This document shows positions 9,551-17,652 of a stretch of DNA of 64,000 nucleotides, one piece after another. A model generated the notes under the pieces. It ran no database searches, had not been told where the DNA came from, and saw only the letters and a program-made list of their open reading frames with translations. The position numbers and the translations under genes were made by a program. Each line of letters begins with the position of its first letter. The first letter of the stretch is position 1. Source of the stretch: Yoonia sediminilitoris (GTDB lineage Bacteria > Pseudomonadota > Alphaproteobacteria > Rhodobacterales > Rhodobacteraceae); the NCBI RefSeq assembly GCF_003058085.1, contig NZ_QBUD01000004.1, forward strand, positions 62,001 to 126,000, in the 5' to 3' direction.

Positions 9551-10158
9551 TGCCATTTCTGGAAAGCACAATAGCGGTCATGATCCTTTGGGCCTGCCTG
9601 GGATATTTGCTCGGGTCGATCCCCAGCGGCGTGATTATCGCGCGCCTCATGAACCTTGGCAATCTGCGCGATATCGGCTCAGGCAACATTGGTGCCACCA
9701 ATGTCTTGCGGACGGGCAACAAAAAGGCTGCCGCCATGACCCTGCTGTTCGACGCAGCCAAGGGCATTGCCGCCGTGGTTCTGGCCAGTATTTTTGCCGC
9801 CGAGGACGCAGCACAACTTGCTGGGCTGATGGCATTTCTGGGCCATTGCTTTCCAGTCTGGCTAAAGTTCAAAGGCGGCAAGGGCGTGGCCACCTACCTT
9901 GGGGTGATTGGCGGGCTGGCCCCGTTTCTAGGGCTGGTGGCCTGCGGTATCTGGTTGGTCGTCGCCCTGATCTCACGCTATTCGTCGCTGGCGGCGTTGG
10001 TGGCGGCGGGGTGGCTACCGATCGTGATGGCGATGACGGGTTATGGCACCTTGTTCCTCCTTGGCGTCATCCTGGCCCTCCTGATTTACGCGCGGCACTG
10101 GGGAAATATCCAACGCATGAAGGCCGGAACCGAAACAAAAATCGGGGCCAAGGCCTGA
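9550..10158 (+). CDS. plsY: Glycerol-3-phosphate acyltransferase (acyl-phosphate dependent)
   Basis: A 202-residue multi-spanning membrane enzyme that transfers an acyl group from acyl-phosphate to glycerol-3-phosphate, the first step of phospholipid synthesis. Seen: YLLGSIPSGVIIARL, then GSGNIGATNVLRTGNKKAA, a GHCFPVWLKFKGGKGVAT motif, and five hydrophobic stretches; all three conserved family loops are present. The start overlaps the pyrC stop (TGATG). The gene closes the pyr run; no obvious intrinsic terminator follows. Confidence 0.96.
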   Translation: MPFLESTIAVMILWACLGYLLGSIPSGVIIARLMNLGNLRDIGSGNIGATNVLRTGNKKAAAMTLLFDAAKGIAAVVLASIFAAEDAAQLAGLMAFLGHCFPVWLKFKGGKGVATYLGVIGGLAPFLGLVACGIWLVVALISRYSSLAALVAAGWLPIVMAMTGYGTLFLLGVILALLIYARHWGNIQRMKAGTETKIGAKA

Positions 10159-10392
10159 CTGAGGTTTACAGCAATTCAACGCGAAGAAATGAAGCCGCAA
10201 ATGCAGGCATGAATTGCGCGCCGCTTTGGCACTTGGCCAAAAAGCCAATTTTCAAAATTCGCCTAACCGCATTCGAGCCGGAGCCAGACGAGTGCATTGT
10301 TTATGGCTTACCCTCGCAGACACCGCAGCAGATGCTTTTCGACAAAGCCAGTCACTGCTGCGAGGGCCGCGCCCTTGGTTGCGTCGGGCGTC
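10159..10392. other. Intergenic stretch between plsY and response regulator
   Basis: This 234-bp gap lies between two convergent genes. A plus-strand open frame from about 10209 runs into the response-regulator tail but has no recognisable protein features. I see no hairpin with a T-run and no tRNA-like pattern. Confidence 0.4.
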
Positions 10393-10845
10393 TCATGTCA
10401 CAGGTGCGCGGCCCGCTGTGCAACGCGGGGTTTCGCATATACGCCAAGAACTCCGGAGCGATTGAATGACATCATTCAATTCCGAAGAACTGTTCGGCTT
10501 AACGATATAGCCGTTGGCGTTATTATCATAGGCTTTGTTAACATCCTCCTTGCTGTCAGACGTCTTAAAGACAAAAACCCTTGCGGATTTCAGGTCACTG
10601 CATTCTCTCAACGCGACCAGAAATTCATGGCCATTCATACGAGGCATGTTGATATCAAGCAGAATGACAAATGGATCAGGAAGAATTCCCCTCGTTTGGT
10701 TCTCTTTGAGTATTTCCAACGCCTCAACACCGTCTCTTGCCCGTACCAAGGAATTGGATGCACCAAGTCGCTTCAACCCGCGCCGCAAGATTTCCACGTC
10801 TAAGTCATTGTCCTCGACCAATAGAATGTTCATTTCCTCTTTCAT
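10393..10845 (-). CDS. Single-domain response regulator
   Basis: A 150-residue receiver-only protein. Seen: NILLVEDNDLDVEILRRGL with the acidic pocket near residues 10-13, phosphoacceptor Asp in VILLDINMPRMNGHEFL, FKTSDSKEDV (Thr/Ser switch) and IVKPNSSSEL (conserved Lys). There is no output domain, so it probably signals by protein contact, as in Rcp1-type regulators paired with phytochrome-like kinases. ATG 10845 (MKEEMNILL) starts one base after the stop of the upstream histidine kinase and has GAGG ahead of it; ATG 10833 is possible. The final ~20 residues (RICETPRCTAGRAPVT) look atypical. Confidence 0.88.
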   Translation of the reverse strand: MKEEMNILLVEDNDLDVEILRRGLKRLGASNSLVRARDGVEALEILKENQTRGILPDPFVILLDINMPRMNGHEFLVALRECSDLKSARVFVFKTSDSKEDVNKAYDNNANGYIVKPNSSSELNDVIQSLRSSWRICETPRCTAGRAPVT

Positions 10846-10846
10846 C

Positions 10847-11932
10847 TCATGCAGCCTCGCTTGGCTGCGCATGCGACTGCAACTGTTTCCTGATCGGCCA
10901 ATCAAAACCAAACGCCGCACCAGTCCCAATTGACGATACGAGCTCTACCTTCCCGCCATCAAATTCGACCACCTTCTTGACAATTGACAGGCCGATCCCT
11001 CTGCTTTTAGGCGTGTCGCCTGTGCGCAAGGTCTGAAATACATCGAAGATCCGATCATGGAATTTGGGATCAATACCAGGTCCGTTGTCCGAGACAACGA
11101 GACGTGCCCGATCACCGACGCGCAGTGCACGCACATTGATCCGAAGCGCTGCCGTGCCGACGTGATACTTGACCGCATTCCCGACAATGTTTTCAAGCAC
11201 GCGGCGCAAGTTTGTCGTATCAACATGAATGGTGCCGACATCATCGGTCAGCTGCAACTGCTCTGGTGCCAGATCAAAGTCCACCCTCATGCTATCAATT
11301 GCCTCTTTGATGTCCAACGGATCGCCCGTGTCCCCTTGGTTACCGATGCGCGAATATTCCATGATGCTGCTTGTCAGGCGGGACATCCGGTCAATGCGTT
11401 CATGTATGCGCGCCAGATTGCTGCGCACCCCGGGGTTTGCATCGACAGACGCAAAATAATCTTCGAGATCCTCCTCTATCATCTCGGTCAGGCCGCCAAT
11501 GCCGCGAATTGGTGTCTTGAGGTTATGCGAAACCGCGTAAGAGAACTGTTCGAGTTCGTCATTCGTGCTCGAGAGATACCGATTAGTCTCTGCCAGCTTG
11601 GCCGACTCTTGTCGCAGTGCGGCAGTGACATGCTTGGCATAACGGACCGCACGCGTGCGCGCGCGGGCCATGACGACAAGACAAAAAACAATCAACGCTT
11701 CAGTCAGCAGCCCCGCAAACAGAATAAAAGTAAGCTGGGAATAACTGTTTTCCTGACGAAACGTGAGGTTCGTCCGGATATCGAAGCCCCGATTGCGACC
11801 ATAGAGATCAATCAGAATCTGATCGGAAAACATCGGGTCAGGGTCAAACATCGGCTCGGTGGTTTCATATTCATCGTAGATGAGTTCACTGCCTTCAGAG
11901 ATGCTCAGCACAAATGCCACCTGCATTCTCAA
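10847..11932 (-). CDS. Sensor histidine kinase, N-terminus apparently truncated
   Basis: A 361-residue kinase and probable partner of the response regulator that follows one base later. Seen: one transmembrane helix (about residues 70-90), a coiled linker, HisKA with FSYAVSHNLKTPIRGIGG (phosphoacceptor His), and HATPase with ENIVGNAVKYH (N box), DNGPGID (G1) and GIGLSIVKKVVEF (G2). The first ~65 residues resemble only the end of an extracytoplasmic sensor domain, with no first membrane helix or signal peptide. The start is TTG 11932 or ATG 11926; the frame stays open about 27 codons further upstream, then meets TAG. It may be a 5'-eroded gene. Confidence 0.8.
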   Translation of the reverse strand: MRMQVAFVLSISEGSELIYDEYETTEPMFDPDPMFSDQILIDLYGRNRGFDIRTNLTFRQENSYSQLTFILFAGLLTEALIVFCLVVMARARTRAVRYAKHVTAALRQESAKLAETNRYLSSTNDELEQFSYAVSHNLKTPIRGIGGLTEMIEEDLEDYFASVDANPGVRSNLARIHERIDRMSRLTSSIMEYSRIGNQGDTGDPLDIKEAIDSMRVDFDLAPEQLQLTDDVGTIHVDTTNLRRVLENIVGNAVKYHVGTAALRINVRALRVGDRARLVVSDNGPGIDPKFHDRIFDVFQTLRTGDTPKSRGIGLSIVKKVVEFDGGKVELVSSIGTGAAFGFDWPIRKQLQSHAQPSEAA

Positions 11933-12000
11933 TTGATATGGCGCGCAACTCTGACATTTATGGTCCGGCTCCTTTTCGCTTCCAGAACCGTACAGCCGAA

Positions 12001-12196
12001 TTGTTAAGAAGTTGCTCTACAGCAAGGTACAGTCGAAACAACGCCGTAGATCCGACCTACAGCATTTCGGCTTTGACCTGAGCCATCAGCGAAAGCGGAA
12101 AAACCCATAACATGTGAACGGCGCACGGCGTTTCCCGAAAAGCCGAGGCTCAGTTTTTTCACGAAACGCAACTATAGATCACTTTGCAGGACCAAC
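12001..12196. other. Intergenic region upstream of the histidine kinase
   Basis: About 260 bp separate the kinase from the SDR gene, both on the minus strand. No frame here continues the sensor domain expected at the kinase N-terminus. A promoter for the kinase probably lies here, but no convincing -35/-10 pair can be picked out. Confidence 0.35.
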
Positions 12197-12958
12197 CTAA
12201 CGCGGCGGCAAACGCACCGCACCATCCAGCCGGATCACAGTGCCGTTCAGGTAAGGATTAGCGACAATCTGGCTGACCAGTTGGCCAAATTCCTCGGCCT
12301 TGCCAAGCCGCGCCGGAAACGGAATGTTAGCCGTGATTGCGTCAACGGTTTCGGTCGGCAGCCCCTCCATCATCGGAGTATAGAACAAGCCCGGCGCTAT
12401 CGCCATGACACGGATGCCGGTTTTGGCAAACTCGCGCGCCGCAGGAAGGCACATCGACGCAATCCCTCCCTTGGACGCCGCATAGGCGGTTTGCCCCAAT
12501 TGTCCGTCCTCATAGGCGGCAGACGAGGTATTGATGATAACGCCACGTTCGCCATCCTCCAGCGGATCGAGGCCTTGCATGCCCTTTGCCGCGTGCGACA
12601 TCACAAAGTATGATCCGATCAGGTTTACCCGAATGACCCGCTCAAACAAATCAGTCGACAGCTTCCCCTCGCGACCGACAACTCTTGCGGCAAGCCCGAT
12701 GCCTGCACAACTGACAGCGATGCGCGGCACGCCAAGATTTTCTGCAACCTCTTCAAAAGCAGCCGCCACCTGCGCCTCGTCCCCCACATCGGCACGCACG
12801 GCAATCCCGTCAATTTCCGCGGCGACCGTCTTGGCCTTGTCACCATCATAGTCAAGCACAGCGACGCGCGCGCCTTGTGCTGCCAGAACCCGCGCCGTGG
12901 CAGCCCCAAGGCCGCTGCCACCCCCGCTGACCAAAGCAATCTGGTTTGATACCTGCAT
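12197..12958 (-). CDS. SDR-family 3-hydroxyacyl-CoA dehydrogenase-like protein
   Basis: A 253-residue short-chain dehydrogenase/reductase. Seen: the nucleotide-binding GGGSGLGAATARVLAAQG, Asp in VLDYDG (NAD preference), VSCAGI in place of NNAG, catalytic Ser in NTSSAAYEDG, and YAASKGG (Tyr, Lys). The sequence and the C-terminal NPYLNGTVIRLDGAVRLPPR resemble the HSD17B10 / 2-methyl-3-hydroxybutyryl-CoA dehydrogenase branch, which works in branched-chain or fatty acid breakdown. It stands alone on the minus strand; an exact substrate is not certain. Confidence 0.88.
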   Translation of the reverse strand: MQVSNQIALVSGGGSGLGAATARVLAAQGARVAVLDYDGDKAKTVAAEIDGIAVRADVGDEAQVAAAFEEVAENLGVPRIAVSCAGIGLAARVVGREGKLSTDLFERVIRVNLIGSYFVMSHAAKGMQGLDPLEDGERGVIINTSSAAYEDGQLGQTAYAASKGGIASMCLPAAREFAKTGIRVMAIAPGLFYTPMMEGLPTETVDAITANIPFPARLGKAEEFGQLVSQIVANPYLNGTVIRLDGAVRLPPR

Positions 12959-13054
12959 GGGAGAGTCCTTTCGTTATGTTCCTTAACGGTTATACGCCTT
13001 ATCGATTTTGCGTCAACGAATCCCGTTCAGCACAAGCAATGAACCCAGCCGCAC

Positions 13055-13080
13055 GCCAGATGCCAGATGCCAGATGCCAG
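13055..13080. repeat. Short tandem repeat, unit GCCAGAT x3.7
   Basis: The 7-bp unit GCCAGAT is repeated almost four times without error, in the gap between the SDR gene and glutamate-cysteine ligase. It runs directly into the hairpin at 13086-13107. It is too short to suggest more than slippage. Confidence 0.8.
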
Positions 13081-13085
13081 ACCGT

Positions 13086-13107
13086 AAGGTGGAACTTGGA
13101 CCACCTT
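13086..13107 (-). terminator. Hairpin after gshA
   Basis: AAGGTGG and CCACCTT form a perfect 7-bp stem around an 8-base loop, one base beyond the gshA stop codon. There is no T-run, so it may act in mRNA 3'-end protection or Rho-assisted termination. The left flank CCAGACCGTAAG recurs at 27539-27550 next to another hairpin. Confidence 0.5.
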
Positions 13108-13108
13108 C

Positions 13109-14479
13109 CTAGTAACTATATTCCGCGTAGATCCGTTTCAGGTCGCCATGCCAATCACCGTGGTAGTGATCCAAAAGCTCGTCCGCCGGGGTTTTGCCGG
13201 TTTCGATGCTGTCCTTGAGCGCATTGAGGAAATGGGTTTCATCGGGCACCATGCCACCCGCACCCGGCATGCCGCGTGCCTTGAGGCCGGATTCGGAAAT
13301 TGCCACAGCTTCGCGCGCCAGATCGTGCATATTGATCCCGTCAACCTGCGCCTGCAAGCCATCGACGGATGCTGCGACGCGCAGGGCCTCGCGCTGCTCG
13401 GCGGTCCACCCCTTACACAGGTCCCATGCTGCGTCCAAAGCGCTCTGGTCGTACATCAGGCCCACCCAGAAGGCTGGCAAGGCACACAACCGCCGCCATG
13501 GGCCACCATCGGCGCCGCGCATTTCGATGTACTGTTTCACCCGCGCTTCGGGGAATACCGTGGTCAGGTGGTCAGCCCAGTCGGACAGGGTTGGCTTTTC
13601 ACCCGGTAGTGCGGGCAATTCGCCTTTCAGAAAGTCCCGGAACGACATGCCAAGCGCGTCGATATATTTGCCATCGCGATAGACAAAATACATCGGCACA
13701 TCGAGCACCCATTCCGTCCAGCGTTCAAACCCGAAACCTTCTTCAAAGACAAAGGGCAGCATACCGGTGCGCGCGTCATCCAGACTGCGCCAGATCCGAC
13801 TGCGCCATGATTTATGGCCGTTTGGCTTGCCTTCAAAGAAGGGCGAATTGGCAAACAGCGCCGTTGCAACGGGCTGCAAAGCCAAGGCGACGCGCATTTT
13901 CTGGACCATGTCAGCCTCTGATCCGAAATCGAGGTTTACCTGCACGGTACAGGTGCGGCGCATCATCTGGGTGCCGTGAGTGCCGACCTTGCCCATATAG
14001 TCGTTCATCAGCTTGTAGCGGCCCTTGGGCATCAGTGGCATCTGCTCGTGCGTCCATTCGGGCGCGGCCCCCAGACCGATGAATTTCACACCGATTTCGT
14101 CAGACACCGATTTGACCTCGGCCAGATGCACATTCACCTCGTCACAGGTCTGGTGAATGCTTTCCAACGGGGCACCGGACAGTTCCAGCGCACCACCGGG
14201 TTCGAGGCTTACATTTGCGCCCTCCTTGGTCAGGCCAATGATGTTGCCATCTTCAAACACCGGGTCCCACGCAAAGCGATGCTGCAATCCTTCAAGGACC
14301 GCCCGAATGGACCGCTTACCCTCGTAAGGCAGGGGCAAAAGGTTTTCGCTGCAATAGCCGAACTTCTCGTGCTCAGTGCCGATGCGCCAGTCTTTGCGGG
14401 GCTTGCAGCCTTTGGCCAGATATTCGACCAGCTGCTCGTGATGTTCGATCAGGCCACCGCCAGATTGAGGGACAGACAT
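13109..14479 (-). CDS. gshA: Glutamate-cysteine ligase (plant/alphaproteobacterial class)
   Basis: A 456-residue ATP-dependent ligase joining glutamate and cysteine, the first step of glutathione synthesis. It belongs to the GCS2-related class found in alphaproteobacteria and plants. Seen: RIGTEHEKFGY near residue 35, the nucleotide/glutamate-site block SLEPGGALELSGAPL, MMRRTCTVQVNLDF, and RGADGGPWRRLCALPAFWVGL. ATG 14479 (MSVPQSGGGL) with CGGAG upstream is preferred to the TTG two codons earlier. Monocistronic. Glutathione made here would feed the GST encoded at 49757. Confidence 0.95.
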   Translation of the reverse strand: MSVPQSGGGLIEHHEQLVEYLAKGCKPRKDWRIGTEHEKFGYCSENLLPLPYEGKRSIRAVLEGLQHRFAWDPVFEDGNIIGLTKEGANVSLEPGGALELSGAPLESIHQTCDEVNVHLAEVKSVSDEIGVKFIGLGAAPEWTHEQMPLMPKGRYKLMNDYMGKVGTHGTQMMRRTCTVQVNLDFGSEADMVQKMRVALALQPVATALFANSPFFEGKPNGHKSWRSRIWRSLDDARTGMLPFVFEEGFGFERWTEWVLDVPMYFVYRDGKYIDALGMSFRDFLKGELPALPGEKPTLSDWADHLTTVFPEARVKQYIEMRGADGGPWRRLCALPAFWVGLMYDQSALDAAWDLCKGWTAEQREALRVAASVDGLQAQVDGINMHDLAREAVAISESGLKARGMPGAGGMVPDETHFLNALKDSIETGKTPADELLDHYHGDWHGDLKRIYAEYSY

Positions 14480-14537
14480 GGGCAAGGCTCCGTTGCGCTT
14501 AACAAGACTCCATCGGTGCCGTGAACCAACGGGAGTG

Positions 14538-15056
14538 TCAATGCAAGAGAGGTCGTACCCTGCTCCACACCGTCACGCGCACATCAGGCGTGCGCGACAG
14601 CACATCAAGCACCGCAGACGTGTTGATGCCGGGCAATGCGGCAAAGATGTCGAACAGCGCATCCGCCCCTTTTGCATTGACGGGAATTGCAATGCGCTGC
14701 CCGCCCATGCCGGTCAGAATCCAACTGGGGTTGGGATAAGTGCCGGGATCAAGCTCAAGCATGTTCATCTCGTCCAGATCCATCATGCCGCCGTCCAGCG
14801 GGCCGAAATAGCCCAGTCTGCGTTCCTTGATCTGGACCACGCCCGGCCCTTCACCGTCCTGCGCAAAGCGCACGCGTTGCACGGCGGCGAACCCCCAAGC
14901 GGTACTAATTGCCAATATGACAAGACCCATCCAGAAGGTGATCCCGACGCCAGACAGTGCCCACCACAGCCCGAACAAGGCCGCCGCACCGGCGATCAGT
15001 ACCTCGCGCCAGCGAATCAAAAAAGCACGCACTTCTGGGCGCAGGAAATCACCCAT
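14538..15056 (-). CDS. Unknown membrane protein with two N-terminal helices
   Basis: A 172-residue protein I do not assign to a named family. Seen: a charged N-terminus (MGDFLRPEVRAFLIRWREVL), two hydrophobic helices (about 20-35 and 40-60), then a beta-rich cytoplasmic domain of about 110 residues that ends SRVRPLLH. A 'LDLDEMNMLEL'-like acidic segment is present. I chose ATG 15056; the longer frame lies inside the GNAT gene and shows no signal. It overlaps the GNAT gene end by eight bases, so it is the last gene of an rsmE-GNAT-membrane protein run. Similar proteins appear common in Rhodobacteraceae but without a known role. Confidence 0.75.
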   Translation of the reverse strand: MGDFLRPEVRAFLIRWREVLIAGAAALFGLWWALSGVGITFWMGLVILAISTAWGFAAVQRVRFAQDGEGPGVVQIKERRLGYFGPLDGGMMDLDEMNMLELDPGTYPNPSWILTGMGGQRIAIPVNAKGADALFDIFAALPGINTSAVLDVLSRTPDVRVTVWSRVRPLLH

Positions 15057-15888
15057 GTGCCACCTGATGGCTGCCATAGATCGCCATTGCATATTGGCCT
15101 GTCTGGTGAAATCCGATCGCGCGATAAGCCTTTTCTGCCGCCGCATTGGCAGCAAACAACACCGCTGTTTCCGCCCCCTGCCCGCGGGCCTGGGCCAGAT
15201 GCAGCGCCACAGCTTTGCGGGCGTAGCCACGGCAGCGTAGCGCAGGCGGTGTGTAGACCCCGCCGATTTGCACGGTGTCGGGCAGTTCTGCATTGAACCC
15301 TGTCATACAAACGGGGACACCATCGCTGAACAGAACGCGGTGACTGTCCCGCGTCAGATAGCCTGCAACATCGCGCCGCGCTTGCGCCTTGGCCGTTGCT
15401 GCCGGGACGGCGAGGGACTCCATGCAATAGCGCGCCCGCCAGTTTTCGATCATCTGCAGGTGCGCATCGGACAAGGGGCGCAAATCGCACTCATCGCAAT
15501 CGGGCATGGTCATCTGTGACAAGGTCATCTGGTATAGCGGCTCCACCGTGTCCAACGCGGCCAAGGTGGTGATCCCCAGCGCGTTCCGCAACCCTTGAAC
15601 TTGAGACGCTTCGCCCAACAAGCCCTTGACCTTGGTCTGATGCATGACAGCAGCGATGTCCCCCCACGCGGCGGTGGGGCATTGCGGAAAAATCAAGCCC
15701 TCATCCGTCAGACCGAGTACATCTGCAATCTGCCCGGCCTGCCAATTCATCCAGAAACTGACCGCCCTTGGGTGTCCGCCGGACATGCCGTGGTTGATCA
15801 GGTTGGTCAGCGGAAACATGGACGTGGCGATATGCGCCCGCAGAAACGTTTCTATCTGCGGGCGGTCGGCAAGGGTCGCACGGATCAC
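15049..15888 (-). CDS. GNAT-family N-acetyltransferase
   Basis: A 279-residue protein whose C-terminal half (about 170-265) carries the acetyl-CoA fold: IGGVYTPPALRCRGYARKAV is the motif A region (the usual R/Q-x-x-G-x-G/A loop is RCRGYA), followed by AVLFAANAAAEKAYRAIGFHQTGQY (motif B). The N-terminal ~150 residues are a divergent GNAT-like half. Substrate unknown. The start overlaps the rsmE stop by four bases, so it is translationally coupled to rsmE. Confidence 0.87.
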   Translation of the reverse strand: MIRATLADRPQIETFLRAHIATSMFPLTNLINHGMSGGHPRAVSFWMNWQAGQIADVLGLTDEGLIFPQCPTAAWGDIAAVMHQTKVKGLLGEASQVQGLRNALGITTLAALDTVEPLYQMTLSQMTMPDCDECDLRPLSDAHLQMIENWRARYCMESLAVPAATAKAQARRDVAGYLTRDSHRVLFSDGVPVCMTGFNAELPDTVQIGGVYTPPALRCRGYARKAVALHLAQARGQGAETAVLFAANAAAEKAYRAIGFHQTGQYAMAIYGSHQVAHG

Positions 15889-16607
15889 CGCCAGTCACCC
15901 AAAGCCTGCTGCCAGACGGTCAGGGCCGCGACCGCCGCTGTGTCAGCGCGCAGGATGCGGGGGCCAAGACTGACGGAATGCGCGTTCTGCATCGCATGCA
16001 GTTGCGCGCGCTCGGCTTCGGAAAATCCACCTTCTGGGCCAATCAATATCGCCCAAGGCCCCACGATCTGTGGCAGTTTGGCAGCATCGCCGACCAGCCC
16101 CTCGTCGCAGAACATCAACTGGCGGTCGTCAGGCATATTCGCAAGAAACGGCTTTAGTTTGACCAATTGATCCACCTTGGGGACAAAAGTGCCACCGCAT
16201 TGCTCTGCAGCCTCGATCGCATGGGCTTGCAGTTTTTCAGGACGCAGCCTGTCTGCATTCTGCGTAAAGTCCGTCTGTACCGGACAAATCCGCGACACCC
16301 CCATCTCGACCGCTTTTTCGACAATAAAGGCTGTCCGTTCCTTGCGGATCGGCGCGAACAAGAGCCACAGGTCTGGCGGCATTTGCAGCGGTCTGGTCTG
16401 CGCACGGCAAACAAGGACCCCGCCTTTCTTGCTGGCCTCAACCACTTCGGCGTCCCATTCGCCATCGGCGCTGTTGATCAATGACAGGACCGCGCCAACG
16501 GGCAATCGCATCACCCCAAACAGATAATGGGCCTCCTCCCGCGACAGCGGAACCGATTGCCCTTCCCCCAGCGGGTGATCTACATAAAGTCGAACCTTGG
16601 ATGCCAT
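15885..16607 (-). CDS. rsmE: 16S rRNA (uracil-1498-N3)-methyltransferase
   Basis: A 240-residue SPOUT-class enzyme that methylates U1498 of 16S rRNA with S-adenosylmethionine. Seen: N-terminal PUA-like domain starting VRLYVDHPLGEGQSVPLSR, then KRKERTAFIVEKAVE-like motif (here IRKERTAFIVEKAVEMGV), EQCGGTFVP, and the SAM knot motifs AILIGPEGGFSEAE and LGPRILRADTAAVAAL. ATG 16607 (MASKVRLY) fits family starts. Its start lies only 12 bp from the divergent ubiA start, so promoters must overlap coding DNA. Confidence 0.95.
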   Translation of the reverse strand: MASKVRLYVDHPLGEGQSVPLSREEAHYLFGVMRLPVGAVLSLINSADGEWDAEVVEASKKGGVLVCRAQTRPLQMPPDLWLLFAPIRKERTAFIVEKAVEMGVSRICPVQTDFTQNADRLRPEKLQAHAIEAAEQCGGTFVPKVDQLVKLKPFLANMPDDRQLMFCDEGLVGDAAKLPQIVGPWAILIGPEGGFSEAERAQLHAMQNAHSVSLGPRILRADTAAVAALTVWQQALGDWR

Positions 16608-16619
16608 GAGGCGGACCAT

Positions 16620-17597
16620 ATGACCGACAATACCAAGACGCCAGACCCCGATGACCCCGAATTGGGTCGCGTTGCGGACGCCGTGAAAGGGAATTGGGTT
16701 GACCAGATAGCACCTGGCCCAACGCGCCCCTATTTGCGACTAAGCCGGGCGGACAGGCCAATTGGCACTTGGTTGCTTTACCTGCCGTGCGTCTGGGCGG
16801 TTGCTCTTGCGACGTTGAACACTGGCACCTACGGGCCGATGGATATCTGGATCATCGCAGGCTGCGGCATTGGCGCGTTCCTGATGCGGGGGGCGGGCTG
16901 TACTTGGAACGACATCACCGACCGGGATATTGACGGGCAAGTCGCGCGCACGCGGTCGCGGCCGATCCCGTCAGGACAGGTGACTGTCAAAGGGGCATTG
17001 ATCTGGATGATCGTGCAATCCCTCGTGGCATTCGGGATTTTGCTGTCGTTCCAGCCGGCGGCCATTATCCTTGGCATTCTGTCACTTGCGCCTGTGGCCA
17101 TTTATCCCTTTGCCAAGCGGTTCACTTGGTGGCCGCAGGTTTTCCTTGGGATCGCCTTTAACTGGGGGGCACTTCTCGCATGGGCGGCGCATAGCAACGC
17201 GCTGCACCCTGCCGCCATGCTGCTGTACTTTGCCGGCATCGCCTGGACACTGTTTTACGACACGATCTATGCGCATCAGGATACCGAAGATGACGCGCTG
17301 ATCGGGGTGAAGTCAACGGCACGGCTGTTCGGTGACAACAGTCGCAAGTGGCTGCGTCTCTTTCTGACGCTGACCATCCTTTTGTTCGGGGGCGCGGTTG
17401 TGATGGCCTGCTATGACCGGTCGATTCTTTCGCTGGTGATCGCCTTGGGTGGGCCATGGGCGATGGGCTGGCATCTGACATGGCAGTTGGGGCGCTTTGA
17501 CCCTGACGATAACGGCTTGTTGCTCAAACTCTTTCGGTCGAACCGGGATGCAGGCCTGATCCCGCTGCCGTTTTTTGCCATAGCGCTTTTGGTGTGA
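16620..17597 (+). CDS. ubiA: 4-hydroxybenzoate polyprenyltransferase
   Basis: A 325-residue membrane enzyme that attaches the isoprenoid tail to 4-hydroxybenzoate in ubiquinone synthesis. Seen: two aspartate-rich motifs that bind Mg-prenyl diphosphate, NDITDRDIDGQVARTRSRP (about 110-128) and DTIYAHQDTEDD (about 230-241), and eight to nine hydrophobic helices. ATG 16620 follows GAGGCGG. The N-terminal ~35 residues are hydrophilic. It is head-to-head with rsmE and followed 55 bp later by the OmpA-type gene. Confidence 0.95.
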   Translation: MTDNTKTPDPDDPELGRVADAVKGNWVDQIAPGPTRPYLRLSRADRPIGTWLLYLPCVWAVALATLNTGTYGPMDIWIIAGCGIGAFLMRGAGCTWNDITDRDIDGQVARTRSRPIPSGQVTVKGALIWMIVQSLVAFGILLSFQPAAIILGILSLAPVAIYPFAKRFTWWPQVFLGIAFNWGALLAWAAHSNALHPAAMLLYFAGIAWTLFYDTIYAHQDTEDDALIGVKSTARLFGDNSRKWLRLFLTLTILLFGGAVVMACYDRSILSLVIALGGPWAMGWHLTWQLGRFDPDDNGLLLKLFRSNRDAGLIPLPFFAIALLV

Positions 17598-17652
17598 TTG
17601 AATATCGTCCTGCCCCGGCCTATGCAGTTGAAGAAATAAACTACGGACTCAC

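Noticed and set aside
9522-10469. Long plus-strand frame of 315 codons overlapping plsY
   Set aside because: It is an out-of-frame shadow of plsY, with composition unlike protein, while plsY has all family motifs.
13055-13080. GCCAGAT tandem repeat as a phase-variable switch
   Set aside because: It lies between genes after a stop codon, outside any promoter or coding frame I can identify.
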